DNA of 64,000 bases, taken from positions 62,001 to 126,000 of the forward strand of contig CAJTEE010000010.1 of the NCBI GenBank assembly GCA_910575275.1, written 5' to 3'. The notes beneath the pieces were generated by a model that saw nothing but the letters and a program-made list of their open reading frames with translations, did no database searches and was not told where the DNA came from. The position numbers were made by a program, and so were the translations under genes. This document shows positions 36,482 to 46,185 of this stretch, one piece after another. Numbering within the stretch: position 1 is the first letter of the stretch; each line of letters begins with the position of its first letter. This DNA comes from Lachnospiraceae bacterium (lineage in GTDB: Bacteria; Bacillota; Clostridia; Lachnospirales; Lachnospiraceae).

Positions 36482-37621
36482 GATAGCAAACCGAAGCCCC
36501 TGCTCCATCGCGACCGGATGGATCAGCTCGATGGTCATCTCAACGTTGTCGCCAGGCATGCACATCTCGGTGCCGGCCGGAAGCTCGCAAACGCCGGTAA
36601 CGTCGGTGGTTCTGAAGTAGAACTGCGGACGATAGTTGTTGAAGAACGGAGTATGGCGGCCGCCCTCGTCTTTGGTCAGGACGTAAACCTGAGCCGTGAA
36701 CTTCTTATGGCACTTTACAGAACCGGGTTTGCAGAGGCACTGTCCTCTCTGGATCTCGGTTCTCTGAACACCACGGAGCAGAGCGCCGATGTTGTCGCCG
36801 GCCTGCGCCTGATCAAGCAGCTTACGGAACATCTCGATACCGGTGACAACCGTCTTACGGGTCTCCTCGTTGATACCGATGATCTCAACTTCGTCATTCA
36901 ACTTTAACGTACCACGCTCTACACGGCCGGTCGCAACCGTACCACGGCCGGTGATCGTGAAGACATCCTCAACCGGCATAAGGAACGGCTTGTCGGTGTC
37001 ACGGATCGGATCCGGAATATAGCTGTCAACCGCGTTCATGAGCTCGATTACCTTGTCGCCCCACTCACAGCTCGGATCCTCAAGAGCCTTCAGAGCAGAA
37101 CCCTGGATAACCGGAGTGTCATCGCCCGGGAACTCATACTCATTAAGCAGATCTCTGATCTCCATCTCGACCAGCTCAAGAAGCTCCGGATCGTCAACCA
37201 TATCACACTTGTTCATGAACACAACGATGTACGGTACGCCTACCTGACGGGAAAGCAGGATGTGCTCTCTGGTCTGAGCCATAACACCATCGGTAGCAGC
37301 AACAACCAGGATCGCGCCATCCATCTGCGCAGCACCGGTGATCATGTTCTTTACATAGTCGGCATGGCCTGGGCAGTCAACGTGCGCATAATGTCTCTTA
37401 TCTGTCTCATACTCAACGTGGGCGGTAGAAATCGTGATTCCACGCTCTCTCTCCTCCGGTGCCTTATCAATCATATCAAACGCAACTGCCTCACCAGTAC
37501 CCATTCTCTCGTGAAGGGTCTTCGTGATTGCAGCCGTTAAAGTAGTTTTACCATGGTCAACATGTCCAATGGTACCAATGTTACAGTGTGGTTTGTTTCT
37601 CTCAAACTTAGCTTTTGCCAT
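36428..37621 (-). CDS. tuf: Elongation factor Tu
   Basis: 397 residues, full length. GTPase motifs [10 protein letters not shown] (P-loop), DCPGHADY and NKCD are present; the C-terminus is [11 protein letters not shown]. It delivers aminoacyl-tRNA to the ribosome. Last gene of the str operon, 102 bp after fusA with its own promoter. Its 3' end is the integration target of elements 1 and 2; the last 18 codons lie in the attachment repeat and were probably supplied by an element. Confidence 0.99.
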   Translation of the reverse strand: MAKAKFERNKPHCNIGTIGHVDHGKTTLTAAITKTLHERMGTGEAVAFDMIDKAPEERERGITISTAHVEYETDKRHYAHVDCPGHADYVKNMITGAAQMDGAILVVAATDGVMAQTREHILLSRQVGVPYIVVFMNKCDMVDDPELLELVEMEIRDLLNEYEFPGDDTPVIQGSALKALEDPSCEWGDKVIELMNAVDSYIPDPIRDTDKPFLMPVEDVFTITGRGTVATGRVERGTLKLNDEVEIIGINEETRKTVVTGIEMFRKLLDQAQAGDNIGALLRGVQRTEIQRGQCLCKPGSVKCHKKFTAQVYVLTKDEGGRHTPFFNNYRPQFYFRTTDVTGVCELPAGTEMCMPGDNVEMTIELIHPVAMEQGLRFAIREGGRTVGSGRVATIIE

Positions 37622-37682
37622 TTTAAAACGTTCCTCCTTAATTCGCGCCCATTGGGCTATTTTATTTAACTAGGCTGAATCC

Positions 37683-37711
37683 ATTATATTCTATTCGGAA
37701 AATATTTTCAA
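37683..37711 (-). promoter_or_regulatory. tuf: tuf promoter
   Basis: Read leftward: TTGAAA (37711-37706), 17-bp spacer, perfect TATAAT (37688-37683), about 62 bp before the tuf start. It allows tuf expression independent of the str operon. Confidence 0.7.
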
Positions 37712-37723
37712 GCCTGTTCTTGC

Positions 37724-39847
37724 TTATTTCGCGCCTTTTCTTTCGGCAATAATCTTCTCCTGAACGCTCTTGGGAACCTGCTCGTAACGCTCAAAAAACA
37801 TCGAATAATTGCCGCGTCCCTGGGTCTTGCTGCGCAGGTCTGTGGAGTAACCGAACATCTCGGCAAGCGGCACGTACGCCCTCACCATCTTGCCTCCGCC
37901 GATGTCGTCAAAGCCCTCAATGCGACCGCGGCGGGAGTTGATGTCACCGATGACATCGCCCATGTAATCCTCGGGCATCGTAACCTCGACCTTCATGATC
38001 GGCTCGAGAAGAACGGCTCCTGCCTTCGCCATCGCGTCCTTGAACGCCATGGAGCCGGCGATGTGGAACGCCATCTCAGAGGAGTCAACCTCATGATAGG
38101 AACCGTCAAATACATTGGCGTGTACACCCAAGACCGGGAAGCCGCCTAGGATACCGGCCTTCGTGGCCTCCTCGATTCCCTCACCGACCGCCGGGATATA
38201 TTCCTTCGGAATCGCACCGCCGACAACGGACGATTCAAACTTAAAAGTCTCCTCGCCGTTCGGATCCATCGGCTCAAAGTGTACTTTACAATGACCGTAC
38301 TGACCGCGTCCGCCGGACTGCTTCGCATACTTGCTGTCCACATCGACAGCCTTTGTGAAGGTCTCCTTGTAGGCAACCTGCGGATTGCCGACGTTTGCCT
38401 CAACCTTAAACTCACGAAGCAGACGGTCTACGATGATCTCCAGATGCAACTCGCCCATACCGGAAATGATGGTCTGGCCGGTCTCGACGTCCGTGTGAAC
38501 ACGGAAAGTCGGATCCTCCTCCGCAAGCTTTGCAAGCGCCTCGCCCATCTTATCCTGTCCGGCCTTTGTCTTCGGCTCGATCGCGATGTCGATAACCGGC
38601 TCCGGGAATACCATGGACTCAAGGATTACCGGATGCTGCTCGTCACAGATCGTATCGCCCGTCGTCGTATTCTTAAAGCCGACGGCTGCGGCGATATCGC
38701 CGGAATATACCTTGTCAAGCTCCTGCCTCTTGTTTGCATGCATCTGCAGGATACGTCCGACACGCTCCTTTTTGTTCTTCGTCGCATTCAGCACATAAGA
38801 GCCGGAATTCATTGTACCGGAATATACACGGAAGAACGCCAGTTTTCCGACAAACGGATCGGTCATGATCTTAAATGCCAGAGCGGAGAACGGCTCCTCG
38901 TCGGAGGAGTGGCGCTCGACCTCGTTGCCCTCCAGATCGGTTCCCTTGATCGACGGGATGTCGATCGGAGCCGGCATATATTCAAGGACCGCATCCAGGA
39001 GCTTTTGGACGCCTCTGTTCCTGTACGCAGAGCCGCAGCACACTGGCACGGCACGGCACTCACAGGTGGCCTGGCGCAGAGCCTTCTTCATGTCCTCGAC
39101 AGACGGCTCCTCGCCCTCCAGGTACTGCATAGTCAAATCGTCATCCAGTTCACAGACCTTTTCAATCAGCTCGCTTCTGTAAAGCTCCGCATCATCCTTG
39201 ATCTCCTCCGGGATGTCCTCGATCGTAATATTCTCACCCTTATCGTCATGGTAGATGTAGGCCTTCATCTCAAACAGATCGACGATGCCCTTGAACTCAT
39301 CCTCCTTGCCGATCGGGAGCTGCAAGCAGATCGCGTTTTTACCAAGCCTTGTACGAATCTGCTCGACTGCGCCGTAAAAGTCGGCGCCCATGATGTCCAT
39401 CTTATTGATAAACGCCATTCTCGGTACGTTATAGGTATCAGCCTGACGCCATACGTTTTCGGACTGGGGCTCAACACCGCCCTTTGCACAGAAAACTCCT
39501 ACCGCGCCGTCAAGGACACGTAGGGAACGCTCAACCTCCACCGTGAAGTCCACGTGACCAGGAGTGTCAATAATGTTGATACGGTGCTCGAGAGCGCCCG
39601 GCTTCGGCTTATTGTTCTCCTGAAGCGTCCAGTGGCAGGTGGTGGCAGCAGATGTGATCGTAATGCCTCTCTCCTGCTCCTGTTCCATCCAGTCCATGGT
39701 AGCGGTGCCTTCATGAGTATCACCAATTTTGTAGTTTACACCAGTATAATAAAGGATACGCTCTGACAACGTCGTTTTACCGGCGTCGATATGAGCCATA
39801 ATCCCGATATTTCTGGTTCTCTCTAACGGATATTCTCTACCAGCCAA
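37724..39847 (-). CDS. fusA: Elongation factor G
   Basis: 707 residues, full length. GTPase motifs [23 protein letters not shown] and NKMD are visible; domain IV has [10 protein letters not shown]. It drives ribosomal translocation. It lies between rpsG (15-bp gap) and tuf. It is the cellular paralogue of the Tet protein encoded at 51534-53453. Confidence 0.99.
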   Translation of the reverse strand: MAGREYPLERTRNIGIMAHIDAGKTTLSERILYYTGVNYKIGDTHEGTATMDWMEQEQERGITITSAATTCHWTLQENNKPKPGALEHRINIIDTPGHVDFTVEVERSLRVLDGAVGVFCAKGGVEPQSENVWRQADTYNVPRMAFINKMDIMGADFYGAVEQIRTRLGKNAICLQLPIGKEDEFKGIVDLFEMKAYIYHDDKGENITIEDIPEEIKDDAELYRSELIEKVCELDDDLTMQYLEGEEPSVEDMKKALRQATCECRAVPVCCGSAYRNRGVQKLLDAVLEYMPAPIDIPSIKGTDLEGNEVERHSSDEEPFSALAFKIMTDPFVGKLAFFRVYSGTMNSGSYVLNATKNKKERVGRILQMHANKRQELDKVYSGDIAAAVGFKNTTTGDTICDEQHPVILESMVFPEPVIDIAIEPKTKAGQDKMGEALAKLAEEDPTFRVHTDVETGQTIISGMGELHLEIIVDRLLREFKVEANVGNPQVAYKETFTKAVDVDSKYAKQSGGRGQYGHCKVHFEPMDPNGEETFKFESSVVGGAIPKEYIPAVGEGIEEATKAGILGGFPVLGVHANVFDGSYHEVDSSEMAFHIAGSMAFKDAMAKAGAVLLEPIMKVEVTMPEDYMGDVIGDINSRRGRIEGFDDIGGGKMVRAYVPLAEMFGYSTDLRSKTQGRGNYSMFFERYEQVPKSVQEKIIAERKGAK

Positions 39848-39862
39848 GGAATTTTCCTCCTT

Positions 39863-40333
39863 TTAGAATCTGTAATGAGCAAATGCCTTGTTGGCCTCCG
39901 CCATCTTGTGCATTTCCTCTTTCTTCTTTACGGCTGCGCCTGTGTTGTTGGCCGCATCCATAATCTCGTTTGCAAGTCTTTCTACCTGGGTCTTTTCTGC
40001 TCTCTTGCGGGAGAACAGGGTCAGCCAGCGAAGCGCCAGCGTCTGTCTTCTTTCCGGCTTGACCTCGATCGGCACCTGGTAGGTGGCGCCGCCGATTCGT
40101 TTTGCCTTAACCTCGAGAACGGGCATGATATTGTTCATAGCCTCCTCGAATACCTCTACGGCGTCCTTACCGGTCTTATCTGCGACCTGGCTGAATGCAC
40201 CGTAAACGATCTTCTGTGCAACACCCCTCTTGCCATCCAGCATGATGTTGTTGATCAGCTTTGTGACAATCTTGTTATTGTACAACGGATCTACCAATAC
40301 GTCTCTTTTTTGAGTATGTCCTTTACGTGGCAC
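39863..40333 (-). CDS. rpsG: 30S ribosomal protein S7
   Basis: 156 residues, the usual length. [20 protein letters not shown] at the start and the 16S-binding stretch [20 protein letters not shown] are typical. S7 nucleates the 30S head. GGAGG precedes the ATG. Second gene of the str operon, 232 bp after rpsL; that gap contains no gene and no clear hairpin. Confidence 0.99.
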   Translation of the reverse strand: MPRKGHTQKRDVLVDPLYNNKIVTKLINNIMLDGKRGVAQKIVYGAFSQVADKTGKDAVEVFEEAMNNIMPVLEVKAKRIGGATYQVPIEVKPERRQTLALRWLTLFSRKRAEKTQVERLANEIMDAANNTGAAVKKKEEMHKMAEANKAFAHYRF

Positions 40334-40565
40334 GTTACTTCCCTCCTTAATTATAAAATTGTAACCGTTCAGATTCCTTCCCCGTTACAAACAATCAGAT
40401 CTTCGGTACTCACATGTTTCCATAAAATGTGTTCGCGCCCGGTTTGTATCTGTATCCTGCAACCTACAGGCTCAATATCACCGGCACTGCGGTGCAAAAC
40501 GACCTTCTGTCCCTTTGCATCCATTTTACTGCTGTTTGTGGTCCAATCTTACTTTCTCTGTGCGA

Positions 40566-40994
40566 TTACTTTTTCGCCTTCGGTCTCTTTGCGCCGTATT
40601 TGGAGCGGGCCTGCTTTCTGTTGGCTACGCCTGCGGTATCAAGAGTTCCTCGGATGATGTGGTATCTTGTACCCGGAAGGTCCTTAACACGGCCGCCGCG
40701 GATCAGGACAACGGAGTGCTCCTGAAGATTGTGGCCCTCGCCCGGAATGTAGCTTGTCACTTCAATTCCGTTGGAAAGACGAACCCTGGCGATCTTTCTT
40801 AAAGCGGAGTTCGGCTTCTTCGGGGTCGCGGTCTTGACTGCTGTGCATACGCCTCTCTTTTGGGGAGCAGAGGTATCCGTCACTCTCTTGTGAATGGAAT
40901 TGTAGCCCTTCTGGAGAGCCGGAGCTGTGGATTTCTTTACGCTGGTCTCTCTGCCCTTTCTTACTAACTGGTTAAATGTTGGCATCCTTTTCAC
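40566..40994 (-). CDS. rpsL: 30S ribosomal protein S12
   Basis: 142 residues. The decoding-centre loops [11 protein letters not shown] and [12 protein letters not shown] carry lysines at the streptomycin-resistance positions, so a streptomycin-sensitive sequence is expected. AGGAGGTG precedes the ATG. First gene of the str operon under a consensus promoter. Confidence 0.99.
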   Translation of the reverse strand: MKRMPTFNQLVRKGRETSVKKSTAPALQKGYNSIHKRVTDTSAPQKRGVCTAVKTATPKKPNSALRKIARVRLSNGIEVTSYIPGEGHNLQEHSVVLIRGGRVKDLPGTRYHIIRGTLDTAGVANRKQARSKYGAKRPKAKK

Positions 40995-41077
40995 CTCCTA
41001 TGATATTGACTGCGGTTGCTGTTTGATCAGTCTGTTTTCGCGCACAAAAACGGGACGTTCCCAATGCACGCCCCACT

Positions 41078-41106
41078 ATTATATACACAGATTTTAAAGC
41101 TGTCAA
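41078..41106 (-). promoter_or_regulatory. rpsL: str operon promoter, full SigA consensus
   Basis: Read leftward: TTGACA (41106-41101), exactly 17 bp, TATAAT (41083-41078). Both hexamers are perfect. It is about 84 bp before rpsL. Confidence 0.85.
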
Positions 41107-41171
41107 GGAAAAACCTTAATTTTTCTTGAAAAAACCGTGCTTTCTGATAATGACACACGTGAAGCGGTTGT

Positions 41172-41582
41172 CTATGAAGTCGTTCCCACACAAAACATGT
41201 CCACAGTCACATCGGCCAAAAGCCTGCCGTTCTCGTCACACACCTCCCCCCGCACGATTGTGATCGAGCGGCCGCGCCGTAAAAGGATACCCCGTGCCGT
41301 TATGACCCCCTCCGATACATTCCCGATAAAATTGATGTGTGCACTCTGTGTCACGTATTTTCTTCCATCCGCACGGGCAGTTATGCCAGTCACGACGTCT
41401 GCCAGCGCATACAAAAGCCCTCCGTGGACCATGCCCATGAGATTCAGTCCCTCAGGGAATACCTGCATGCGGATCTCGCTGCATTCCTTTGAGATCTGCA
41501 CGATTTCCATGTGATTGTACTGCATATAAGGATTGTTGTGCAGATATGTTTCCGGGTCTAAGCTGTTTTTGGGATCTGCCAT
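41172..41582 (-). CDS. PaaI-like hotdog-fold thioesterase
   Basis: 136 residues from ATG 41582, supported by GGAGG 8-9 nt upstream; an ATG at 41627 lacks a site and lies in a repeat-rich region. NLMGMVHGGLLYALADVVTG is the hotdog helix with the catalytic-type HGG and aspartate; a further strand is SAHINFIGNVSEG. Probably hydrolyses acyl-CoA esters; the substrate is unknown. It lies between spoIIIA and the str operon and may read from the region of tandem repeats upstream. Confidence 0.85.
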   Translation of the reverse strand: MADPKNSLDPETYLHNNPYMQYNHMEIVQISKECSEIRMQVFPEGLNLMGMVHGGLLYALADVVTGITARADGRKYVTQSAHINFIGNVSEGVITARGILLRRGRSITIVRGEVCDENGRLLADVTVDMFCVGTTS

Positions 41583-41614
41583 CTTCTTTTCCTCCGTCTG
41601 CGGGCGTTTTTTAC

Positions 41615-41721
41615 GTATGACTCGCACTAAGCTCGTGAAAAACCTCGCTAAGTGCTCATAGTATACATAGTATGACTCGCACTAAGCTCGTGAAAAACCT
41701 CGCTAAGTGCTCATAGTATAC
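41615..41721. repeat. Perfect 52-bp tandem duplication with hairpin potential
   Basis: 41615-41666 and 41670-41721 are identical (start GTATGACTCGCACTAAGCTC, end GCTCATAGTATAC), separated by 3 bp. Each unit is an imperfect palindrome around GAAAAA. They lie in the leader of the thioesterase gene. Confidence 0.85.
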
Positions 41722-41755
41722 CCGCTTGAGTGGGATTTTATCACATTCGGGCAAA

Positions 41756-41789
41756 AGGCGCAATCCCCTTGTGATTGGGAACTGCGCCT
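41756..41789 (-). terminator. Terminator of the spoIIIA operon
   Basis: Read leftward, AGGCGCA...TGCGCCT closes a longer stem with CCC/GGG pairing, followed by TTTTGCCC. It lies downstream of spoIIIAH. Confidence 0.6.
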
Positions 41790-41804
41790 CATCTGCTCTT
41801 TTAT

Positions 41805-41928
41805 GTAACAGTTCAGACGACGTCCAAACTGTTACCGCATACGGCCATATAAAATCGCTTCGCGGTTCTAAGCACCGGTGGCGCTTGTTCAGAACCGACC
41901 GAAACGGAGTGTGGACTGGACCGTATGC
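41805..41928. other. Structured intergenic region of unknown role
   Basis: The gap between spoIIIAH and the thioesterase gene holds nested perfect inverted repeats: GTAACAGTT/AACTGTTAC (41805-41813, 41827-41835), GCATACGG/CCGTATGC (41837-41844, 41921-41928) and inside the latter CGGTTCT/AGAACCG (41863-41869, 41891-41897). It could be a structured RNA or a degenerate insertion sequence. No promoter or ORF is assigned. Confidence 0.45.
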
Positions 41929-41995
41929 CTGCGACCATTACGTTTTCGTGCGGTCAGCGCAGCAAGTGCGCAGACCTATCTGATCTGTTGCCCTT

Positions 41996-42688
41996 TTATT
42001 CCGCCAGATCCAACAGCGTGATTACGATTCCATCCGCTCCGATCTCCGTCTTTCTCTTGACAATGTCCTCGATCTGTGCGCGCTCTGGGTCCGTCAGCGA
42101 GGCTGCATTGACCACCACATCTACCTTATTGTCGGTGATCGAAACGACTGGGTCCACAAATCCCTTCGCCTTCAAAAGCGTTTCCGCCGCATTCTCCTTT
42201 TCGGCGATTTCCGTCAGCCGGATCATGTTCTGAACCGCTGCCTGCTTCTCTGTCTCCGAAATCTGGTCGCTGTTGATCAGCTGCATAAGCGTCTCCTTGT
42301 TTTTGGCGCGGATCTGCTCACGGTTCAGCTGGACTCCCGCTATGTACTCCGACACGCTTGTTCCGTTTGTAAGAACAGCCTCACCCGGGTTCTCGATCCC
42401 CGCCTTGGCGCTGTCATTTGCATCGGCCGATACCTGGCTTTTGTCCGAAAGCATTTCCTCTCCGTCGCCATCCAGACTCGCGATTTCCTGGAGACTCCCA
42501 TCATCTGCACCGTTTACGGCCTGGTTCTCTGCTAGGATATCCTCGTCGGAAATCTCCATCATGCCGGCCTCGTACACCTCCGCGCCAGCCACTTCCTTCT
42601 TTGCTGAATAGTTAAGATATCCGGCCGCCGCGATCATGATTGCCAGTGTCGTGATAATTACCTGGTTTCTCCTGAATATTCGTTTCAT
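41996..42688 (-). CDS. spoIIIAH: Stage III sporulation protein AH
   Basis: 230 residues. An N-terminal membrane anchor (VIITTLAIMIAAAGYLNY) is followed by an acidic linker and a C-terminal EscJ/PrgK-like ring-building domain ending GADGIVITLLDLAE. In the forespore-mother cell channel it pairs with SpoIIQ across the intermembrane space. The linker is rich in D/E/A, longer than in Bacillus. Last gene of the operon, 3 bp after spoIIIAG. Confidence 0.93.
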   Translation of the reverse strand: MKRIFRRNQVIITTLAIMIAAAGYLNYSAKKEVAGAEVYEAGMMEISDEDILAENQAVNGADDGSLQEIASLDGDGEEMLSDKSQVSADANDSAKAGIENPGEAVLTNGTSVSEYIAGVQLNREQIRAKNKETLMQLINSDQISETEKQAAVQNMIRLTEIAEKENAAETLLKAKGFVDPVVSITDNKVDVVVNAASLTDPERAQIEDIVKRKTEIGADGIVITLLDLAE

Positions 42689-42691
42689 TCC

Positions 42692-43315
42692 TCATGCTCC
42701 TTTTTTCACCCTCTTTAATACTTTAATCTTATGTGAGGGAAGGCCAAATAATGCTTCCATCGCTTCAGAAATTTCGGCTCTCACCACCGCGCTCCCGCCG
42801 CCGTCGGCACTGATGACGATGCCGGAGATTTCCGGCATTAGCTCCTTCTCCACGACAGGAGAGGAGGCCTGCCCCTCCAAAACCGTGCTCTCGGAAAGCT
42901 CCTGCTGTCTCACGACCCGCCCCGTACCGTCAGCATTTGTCTCCTCCGTCACAGAAGATGACGTATTTTGGTCCACATGGAGAATTTTTTCCTCCGAAGA
43001 CTTTAAGATGACTAATACCTCCACCTCCCCGACTCCATCGACCCCGGAAAGGAGCGCCTGGATCCGCTCCTCCAGCTCTTTTTCATACGAACTGCTTCCG
43101 CCTGACGGCGGAGCAGACGCCTGCGCAAAAGTTTCTGACGAAAAAGGACCTGCCGTGCCTTGTTCTGCCGCCGCACTCCCCGACGACGCCTGTTTTGTGG
43201 GCCCCTCGTTTGGAAACGCCAGAATAAACAAAAGGAGGCCGGAGCAGAACAAAAAAATCAGCTTTTCTTTATTCACCTTCCAGATGGATTGTAATTTTTC
43301 CTTCTTCCAGTCCAT
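42692..43315 (-). CDS. spoIIIAG: Stage III sporulation protein AG
   Basis: 207 residues. One N-terminal transmembrane helix (KLIFLFCSGLLLFILAF) and a ring-building domain with EVEVLVILKSSEEKI and PEISGIVISADGGGS. The low-complexity linker (AASGSAAAEQG) is typical. It forms a large ring in the mother-cell membrane of the feeding-tube complex. Start overlaps spoIIIAF by 47 bp. Confidence 0.92.
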   Translation of the reverse strand: MDWKKEKLQSIWKVNKEKLIFLFCSGLLLFILAFPNEGPTKQASSGSAAAEQGTAGPFSSETFAQASAPPSGGSSSYEKELEERIQALLSGVDGVGEVEVLVILKSSEEKILHVDQNTSSSVTEETNADGTGRVVRQQELSESTVLEGQASSPVVEKELMPEISGIVISADGGGSAVVRAEISEAMEALFGLPSHKIKVLKRVKKGA

Positions 43316-43850
43316 AATATTCTCCTATCCTCTTTTTTAGACGTACAATCTCACGGTTTGCTAAAATCCGTTTTTCCTTTTGTCCGTCTGTCCCGGGCTC
43401 TCCTGTACCTCCTTCGGGTTTTACCAACAGCCGGACCTCCTTCAGGCTTCCGAACCGCTCACTCCCCGGCTCCATATCAAGGATGGCCTCTGTCGAAACG
43501 CATTCCACAGAACTCCCCTCCGCCATCAGGGCAAGATCATTCTCCACTGCCTTTTGATAGCTTTGCAGAAGCCTGTGCAGCCGTTCTCCCTGTGCAGCCT
43601 CCAGCTCCTTTTGAAGCAGCTTTACATCGTTTTGATAGGTCAGCTTTTCAAAGGAGCCGGCCAGACGCTCTTTAAGCCCTGTCAGATCCGCAAACGGCCC
43701 GAAGACTAAAAGAATAAACACCATCCCTGTAAACAGGCGCAGGTATTTCTCATATTTTTTATCCGGCAGGAGGTTTAAAAGCATCGTCATTAGGATCAGA
43801 TAAAATACAAGGCTCCTTACCCATTCATAAATCCCTTCCATGCCCCTCAC
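43269..43850 (-). CDS. spoIIIAF: Stage III sporulation protein AF
   Basis: 193 residues. Two N-terminal transmembrane helices (SLVFYLILMTMLLNLLP and LRLFTGMVFILLVFGPF) and a soluble ring-building-like C-terminus ending GLEEGKITIHLEGE. It belongs to the SpoIIIA channel. Start overlaps the spoIIIAE stop by 4 bp. Confidence 0.9.
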   Translation of the reverse strand: MRGMEGIYEWVRSLVFYLILMTMLLNLLPDKKYEKYLRLFTGMVFILLVFGPFADLTGLKERLAGSFEKLTYQNDVKLLQKELEAAQGERLHRLLQSYQKAVENDLALMAEGSSVECVSTEAILDMEPGSERFGSLKEVRLLVKPEGGTGEPGTDGQKEKRILANREIVRLKKRIGEYYGLEEGKITIHLEGE

Positions 43851-45022
43851 CCCGCATACCAGGCCGCATTCGTCGAAATACAGAGGATTGCGACCGTCAT
43901 CATAAACAGAGTAAGGGAGCAGGCTACCAGTTTTAAAAGCATACCGTTCCCTGCAGCCACCTCTGAAACGCAGGATACCAGCCGTTTGTCGCAGACCGGC
44001 TGCATCACGGCCGCCGCCATGTAATAGAGGGCCGTCAAAAGCAGCAGCTTAAGCATAGGCGTCGCAGCCAGGACAAACAGAATCACCATGGCCGCCGCCC
44101 CGGCCGTATTTTTGACCAGGATTCCCGAGCCCATGACGAGCTGTGATACTGCACCCGCTCCGGCTCCGACTCCAGGTATCATCTGCGCCACCCGCATGAC
44201 GGAGGCATTTTTTAATGCATCAGCCTGCGGCAGTATCATTCCCTGGATCACATGAAAACCGACAATAACGCCAAACAGCGTCTTGACTGTCCAGAGCATC
44301 CCCTGTCTAAGAATCTCCGTAAATTTGGAAATCATGTCCTCCCTGTAGAGATGTCCGGCCAAGACAAGCATCATGTAAACCCGCATAAGCGGCATTAAAA
44401 TTCCTGTAAAAATCGTCTGTACCAGGCCGATCGCCGCAAACGTAAAACCACATACCCCTGCTGAGGTAAGGCCGCCGCCAGCCATCGTAACCGCCAGAAA
44501 ATAGGCAGGGAGAAGTGCCTGCATGAATTCCAGAAGCCCCTTTGCCACCTCATCCGCGACTCTGACACTCGCAAAAAAACTTGCTGCCAGAAATGTCATG
44601 AGCAGCAAATAGACCACATAAAAGCCCGTCTCCGAGACATGCCCGGACCCAAAGATCCCGGAAAAGCTCGAAAATACCGCCCCTGTCAGCGCCAGGATCA
44701 CGATCTGTCCCATTAACCCTGCATTCGTACGGATTTCCCGGAACAGCCCTTCAAAAACAAGCTCTGCCGTCTCGCCAAATACGGCCTCAAGCTCCCCGCT
44801 CATCAGCCTGCGCATCAGTTCCTTAAAAGAAAGATGCGGTTCCCCCTCCCCGGACAAACGATCCAGGTAAGCCTGGATCGTTGACGCGTCAAAATCCTCC
44901 AGCGTATAACCGGAAACGGTATCTCCCGCTTCCTCGCCGGCCGCCTGCACGCGCATCGTCTGCATGGCAGTCACGGTCAAAAGAAAAAACACCCCACAGA
45001 CAATCCTTAAAAACTTCCTCAT
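43847..45022 (-). CDS. spoIIIAE: Stage III sporulation protein AE
   Basis: 391 residues. A signal peptide (LRIVCGVFFLLTVTAMQTMRVQAAG) is followed by several membrane segments (for example IVILALTGAVFSSF, YVVYLLLMTFLAASFF, MVILFVLAATPMLKLLLL). It is a polytopic membrane protein of the SpoIIIA channel, needed for sigma-G activity. Overlaps spoIIIAD by 4 bp. Confidence 0.95.
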   Translation of the reverse strand: MRKFLRIVCGVFFLLTVTAMQTMRVQAAGEEAGDTVSGYTLEDFDASTIQAYLDRLSGEGEPHLSFKELMRRLMSGELEAVFGETAELVFEGLFREIRTNAGLMGQIVILALTGAVFSSFSGIFGSGHVSETGFYVVYLLLMTFLAASFFASVRVADEVAKGLLEFMQALLPAYFLAVTMAGGGLTSAGVCGFTFAAIGLVQTIFTGILMPLMRVYMMLVLAGHLYREDMISKFTEILRQGMLWTVKTLFGVIVGFHVIQGMILPQADALKNASVMRVAQMIPGVGAGAGAVSQLVMGSGILVKNTAGAAAMVILFVLAATPMLKLLLLTALYYMAAAVMQPVCDKRLVSCVSEVAAGNGMLLKLVACSLTLFMMTVAILCISTNAAWYAG

Positions 45023-45405
45023 GCCATAAACTCCTGCAACGTCTCAAACAGGGCCAACAGCACCGGTGTGCTGACCGCGAGAATCGACAGCTTTCCAAAC
45101 ATCTCGATCTGCGTCCCCAGAGCCGAATATCCGGAATCCTTGCAGATCCCTGAAGCAAACTCCGCGATATAGGTGATTCCAACCATTTTTAAGAGCGTCC
45201 CCAGATACACATTGTTCACATGAATGTAGCCGCCGACCTTCTTAAGCGTTTCCAAAATCAGCTCCAGGCGCGATACGCCTAAAAAGCCGATCACTAATCC
45301 GGCCGCTAAAATCAGGTACAGCGAGTACTCCGGTTTGAGCGGCTTTACCTGGATCGCAAGCGCCACCGCGCAGATTCCCAAAATAGCCGCCTGTATAATC
45401 GTCAT
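45019..45405 (-). CDS. spoIIIAD: Stage III sporulation protein AD
   Basis: 128 residues from ATG 45405 (MTIIQAAILGICAVALA), preceded by GGAGGTG; longer in-frame starts would run into spoIIIAC. Hydrophobic throughout with about three membrane helices; the segment GITYIAEFASGICKDSGYSALGTQIEMFGK is diagnostic of SpoIIIAC/AD. Channel membrane component. Confidence 0.93.
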   Translation of the reverse strand: MTIIQAAILGICAVALAIQVKPLKPEYSLYLILAAGLVIGFLGVSRLELILETLKKVGGYIHVNNVYLGTLLKMVGITYIAEFASGICKDSGYSALGTQIEMFGKLSILAVSTPVLLALFETLQEFMA

Positions 45406-45436
45406 AACTTCACCTCCGTCCGGTTCCAGTGTGTTC

Positions 45437-45631
45437 TTACAAGGCAAACAGGTTTTTAATCGTCTCAAACAGCTCATAGATGTAGGGGACGATCCAAAAC
45501 AGCACGAGCACAAGCCCCGCAAGGCTCGTTAAAAACGCCTGATCCTCCCTGCCGCTGTGCTTTAAGACCTGACAGATCACGGAAACCAGAATGCCCACCG
45601 CTGCAATTTTAAAAATCAGATTCACACCCAC
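45437..45631 (-). CDS. spoIIIAC: Stage III sporulation protein AC
   Basis: 64 residues from GTG 45631 (VGVNLIFKIAAVGI), chosen by match to the usual length and start of SpoIIIAC and by GAGGAGGGG upstream; a longer reading would overlap spoIIIAB. Two membrane helices. Channel membrane component. Confidence 0.9.
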   Translation of the reverse strand: MGVNLIFKIAAVGILVSVICQVLKHSGREDQAFLTSLAGLVLVLFWIVPYIYELFETIKNLFAL

Positions 45632-45648
45632 TTTTGCTTTCCCCTCCT

Positions 45649-46185
45649 CTATACCATCAATACCATCAAAAACAGCCCTGCTGCCATTCCCATGCATCGG
45701 TAAAGCCGCATCCTGCCGTCCGATTCCTTCTTCAAGAATGCGATTGAATCTTCCGTTTGCTCCAGATAAAACAGAAGCGTCCGTTCCTGCATTTTTCTGT
45801 CCGCATATCCCAGATTTTCTCCCAGAGCCGCAAGTATCTGCCTGTCCGACTTAGACATCGGAAAATCCGCCGGAAGCCGTTCCACTTCCTCCTGCCAGGC
45901 CACAGAAAACGGCGTTTTTCCGTCCTCCCTGAGCCGTCTTTCCACTCGCAGAAGCAGGAGTCCGGGCTCCGCACGATTCCCTCTTTTCCCATCCCTCAGT
46001 TTCGTCCCCACCTCGTAAAGCGCCTCCGGGAGCGTCGCATTCGTATAGAGGATCTGCCCCTTTAAATAGTAAACCATCTGTCTGAACTGCAAAAGCAGCA
46101 AAAGCCGCTCCCTCCACCGCTCCGCAGCAAGAAAGCCGGCACCCGTTACAGCCGCTGCCATCATCAGAATCCCCACATACTTCAT
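45649..46185 (-). CDS. spoIIIAB: Stage III sporulation protein AB
   Basis: 178 residues. An N-terminal hydrophobic anchor, a soluble helical middle (LQFRQMVYYLKGQILYTNATLPEAL is characteristic), and a C-terminal helix MGMAAGLFLMVLMV. Resembles GspF-type inner-membrane platform proteins. Overlaps spoIIIAA by 4 bp. Confidence 0.93.
   Translation of the reverse strand: MKYVGILMMAAAVTGAGFLAAERWRERLLLLLQFRQMVYYLKGQILYTNATLPEALYEVGTKLRDGKRGNRAEPGLLLLRVERRLREDGKTPFSVAWQEEVERLPADFPMSKSDRQILAALGENLGYADRKMQERTLLFYLEQTEDSIAFLKKESDGRMRLYRCMGMAAGLFLMVLMV

Noticed and set aside
36298-36489. 63-residue frame at the tuf end
   Set aside because: It runs through the attachment repeat and terminator in a frame other than tuf.
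38279-39523. 414-residue rightward frame opposite fusA
   Set aside because: Antisense shadow of fusA caused by its codon bias; no ribosome site or domain.
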